NCBI GenBank assembly: GCA_963457665.1
Contig: OY735206.1
Location: 57,856,735-57,920,734 of the forward strand
Source: Thysanoteuthis rhombus
Lineage: Eukaryota > Mollusca > Cephalopoda > Oegopsida > Thysanoteuthidae
Direction of reading: 5' to 3'
Length of the DNA stretch: 64,000 nt
Below the pieces are notes generated by a model, which saw only the letters and a list, made by a program, of their open reading frames with translations, had not been told where the DNA came from and ran no database searches. This document shows, piece after piece, positions 63,374 to 64,000 of the stretch (positions are counted from its first letter, which is position 1; each line of letters opens with the position of its first letter). The position numbers were made by a program, and so were the translations under genes.

Positions 63374-64000
63374 GTAAACGATTGCATTTTTGTATCCATG
63401 TCAAAAAAACGCACCGTTCCCTTCTGATTTTGAAATGAAGATATTACGACTCAACCATGAACATTCTTTATACAAATTGCAATTTAAATTCAAAACATTT
63501 GTCCAATAACTTTTCCATAGATGGCATATCAATAGGCTGAGAAGTTTTCAATTGCATTTACCTTATAACTTTTTAAAAGAAAATAACTCTTAAACACTGT
63601 AAAAAGAAAAGTGACATCACAGTTATATTTGTTTCCTACTACATCATACCTAGACATAAATTTCAGACAACTTGTGTTGTATTACGTACTAAGATAGATT
63701 AGAAAACATTCGTTGATGATGATCATCCTAAAACGCAATTTATCTTATATAGACATCGCACGCTTATGTATAATAGTAAGAGACTGTCCTATGAGATGAA
63801 GTATGTTGGTTTTTAATTTGACAATTTCCTCTTCTCCTGGCCGCGCTTTTCATAAGTGCTCTCAATCAAAGATTGCATCTAAGTGAACACCAAACGACTG
63901 ACTAGGAGATAGGCTCAGTAAAGTAAGCCGCTAGGACAAGAGACACGAATTGTGTGAATCTATTGGTGTACAAAAGAAAGTAAACTGATAAATGCTACCA
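63372..64000. other. Anonymous DNA to the window edge
   Basis: No supported feature. Confidence 0.5.

Overview
The window looks like a piece of a large, repeat-rich, AT-rich metazoan genome, most likely an invertebrate and possibly a lophotrochozoan such as a mollusc. The evidence is long (TA)n and (CA)n microsatellites every few kilobases, decayed non-LTR retrotransposons, Penelope-like elements with GIY-YIG endonucleases, Tc1/mariner-type transposon relics and tRNA-like SINE heads. There are no bacterial operons or ribosome-binding sites, and no rRNA. I found no host protein-coding gene that I can support. Most open frames are short, AT-driven, or fall inside microsatellites and transposon relics. 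The organism assignment is inference; the mobile-element content is read directly from translated frames.

Four element groups dominate. (1) An RTE-type LINE is present as seven insertions: 9896-10395 (-), 24100-27010 (5' half inverted), 34430-34755 (+), 36250-36960 (5' part inverted), 42835-43490 (+), 54960-55290 (+) and 61815-62810 (+). Several end in ATG/CAT triplet tails. (2) A second LINE, with an R2/R4-like restriction-type endonuclease signature, gives four minus-strand pieces: 12080-13265, 51590-51835, 53130-54235 and 54295-54775. (3) Penelope-like elements give three copies from two families: 16013-17600, 33310-33852 and 38448-39835. Two of the three are followed by sequences resembling hammerhead ribozymes. 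(4) DNA-transposon relics lie at 200-630 (mariner-like, -) and 27880-28375 (Tc1-like, +).

Layout: 1-8.7 kb holds a mariner relic, a duplicated dispersed repeat and microsatellites. 8.7-17.6 kb holds tRNA-like sequences, an RTE tail, an R2/R4-like RT relic, an unidentified decayed coding stretch and the best-preserved Penelope element. 17.6-29.4 kb holds unassigned sequence, a ~100-bp minisatellite, a GC-richer island, a 5'-inverted RTE with tandem units in its upstream region, a 36-bp minisatellite and a Tc1 relic. 29.4-40.8 kb holds a palindromic microsatellite cluster, the second Penelope family and RTE pieces. 40.8-52.6 kb is mainly anonymous AT-rich DNA. 52.6-64 kb holds two tandem R2/R4-like LINE 3' ends, RTE tails, a short minisatellite and several very long (TA)n arrays.

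No element looks competent for movement. All carry frameshifts, stops or lost catalytic residues, although the first Penelope copy keeps an intact YVDD box. I did not find a convincing new biological system. The most worthwhile leads are the two LINE copies with inverted 5' parts, the hammerhead-like folds beside the Penelope relics, the palindromic microsatellite, and a stretch of decayed coding sequence of unknown family at 14.0-15.7 kb.
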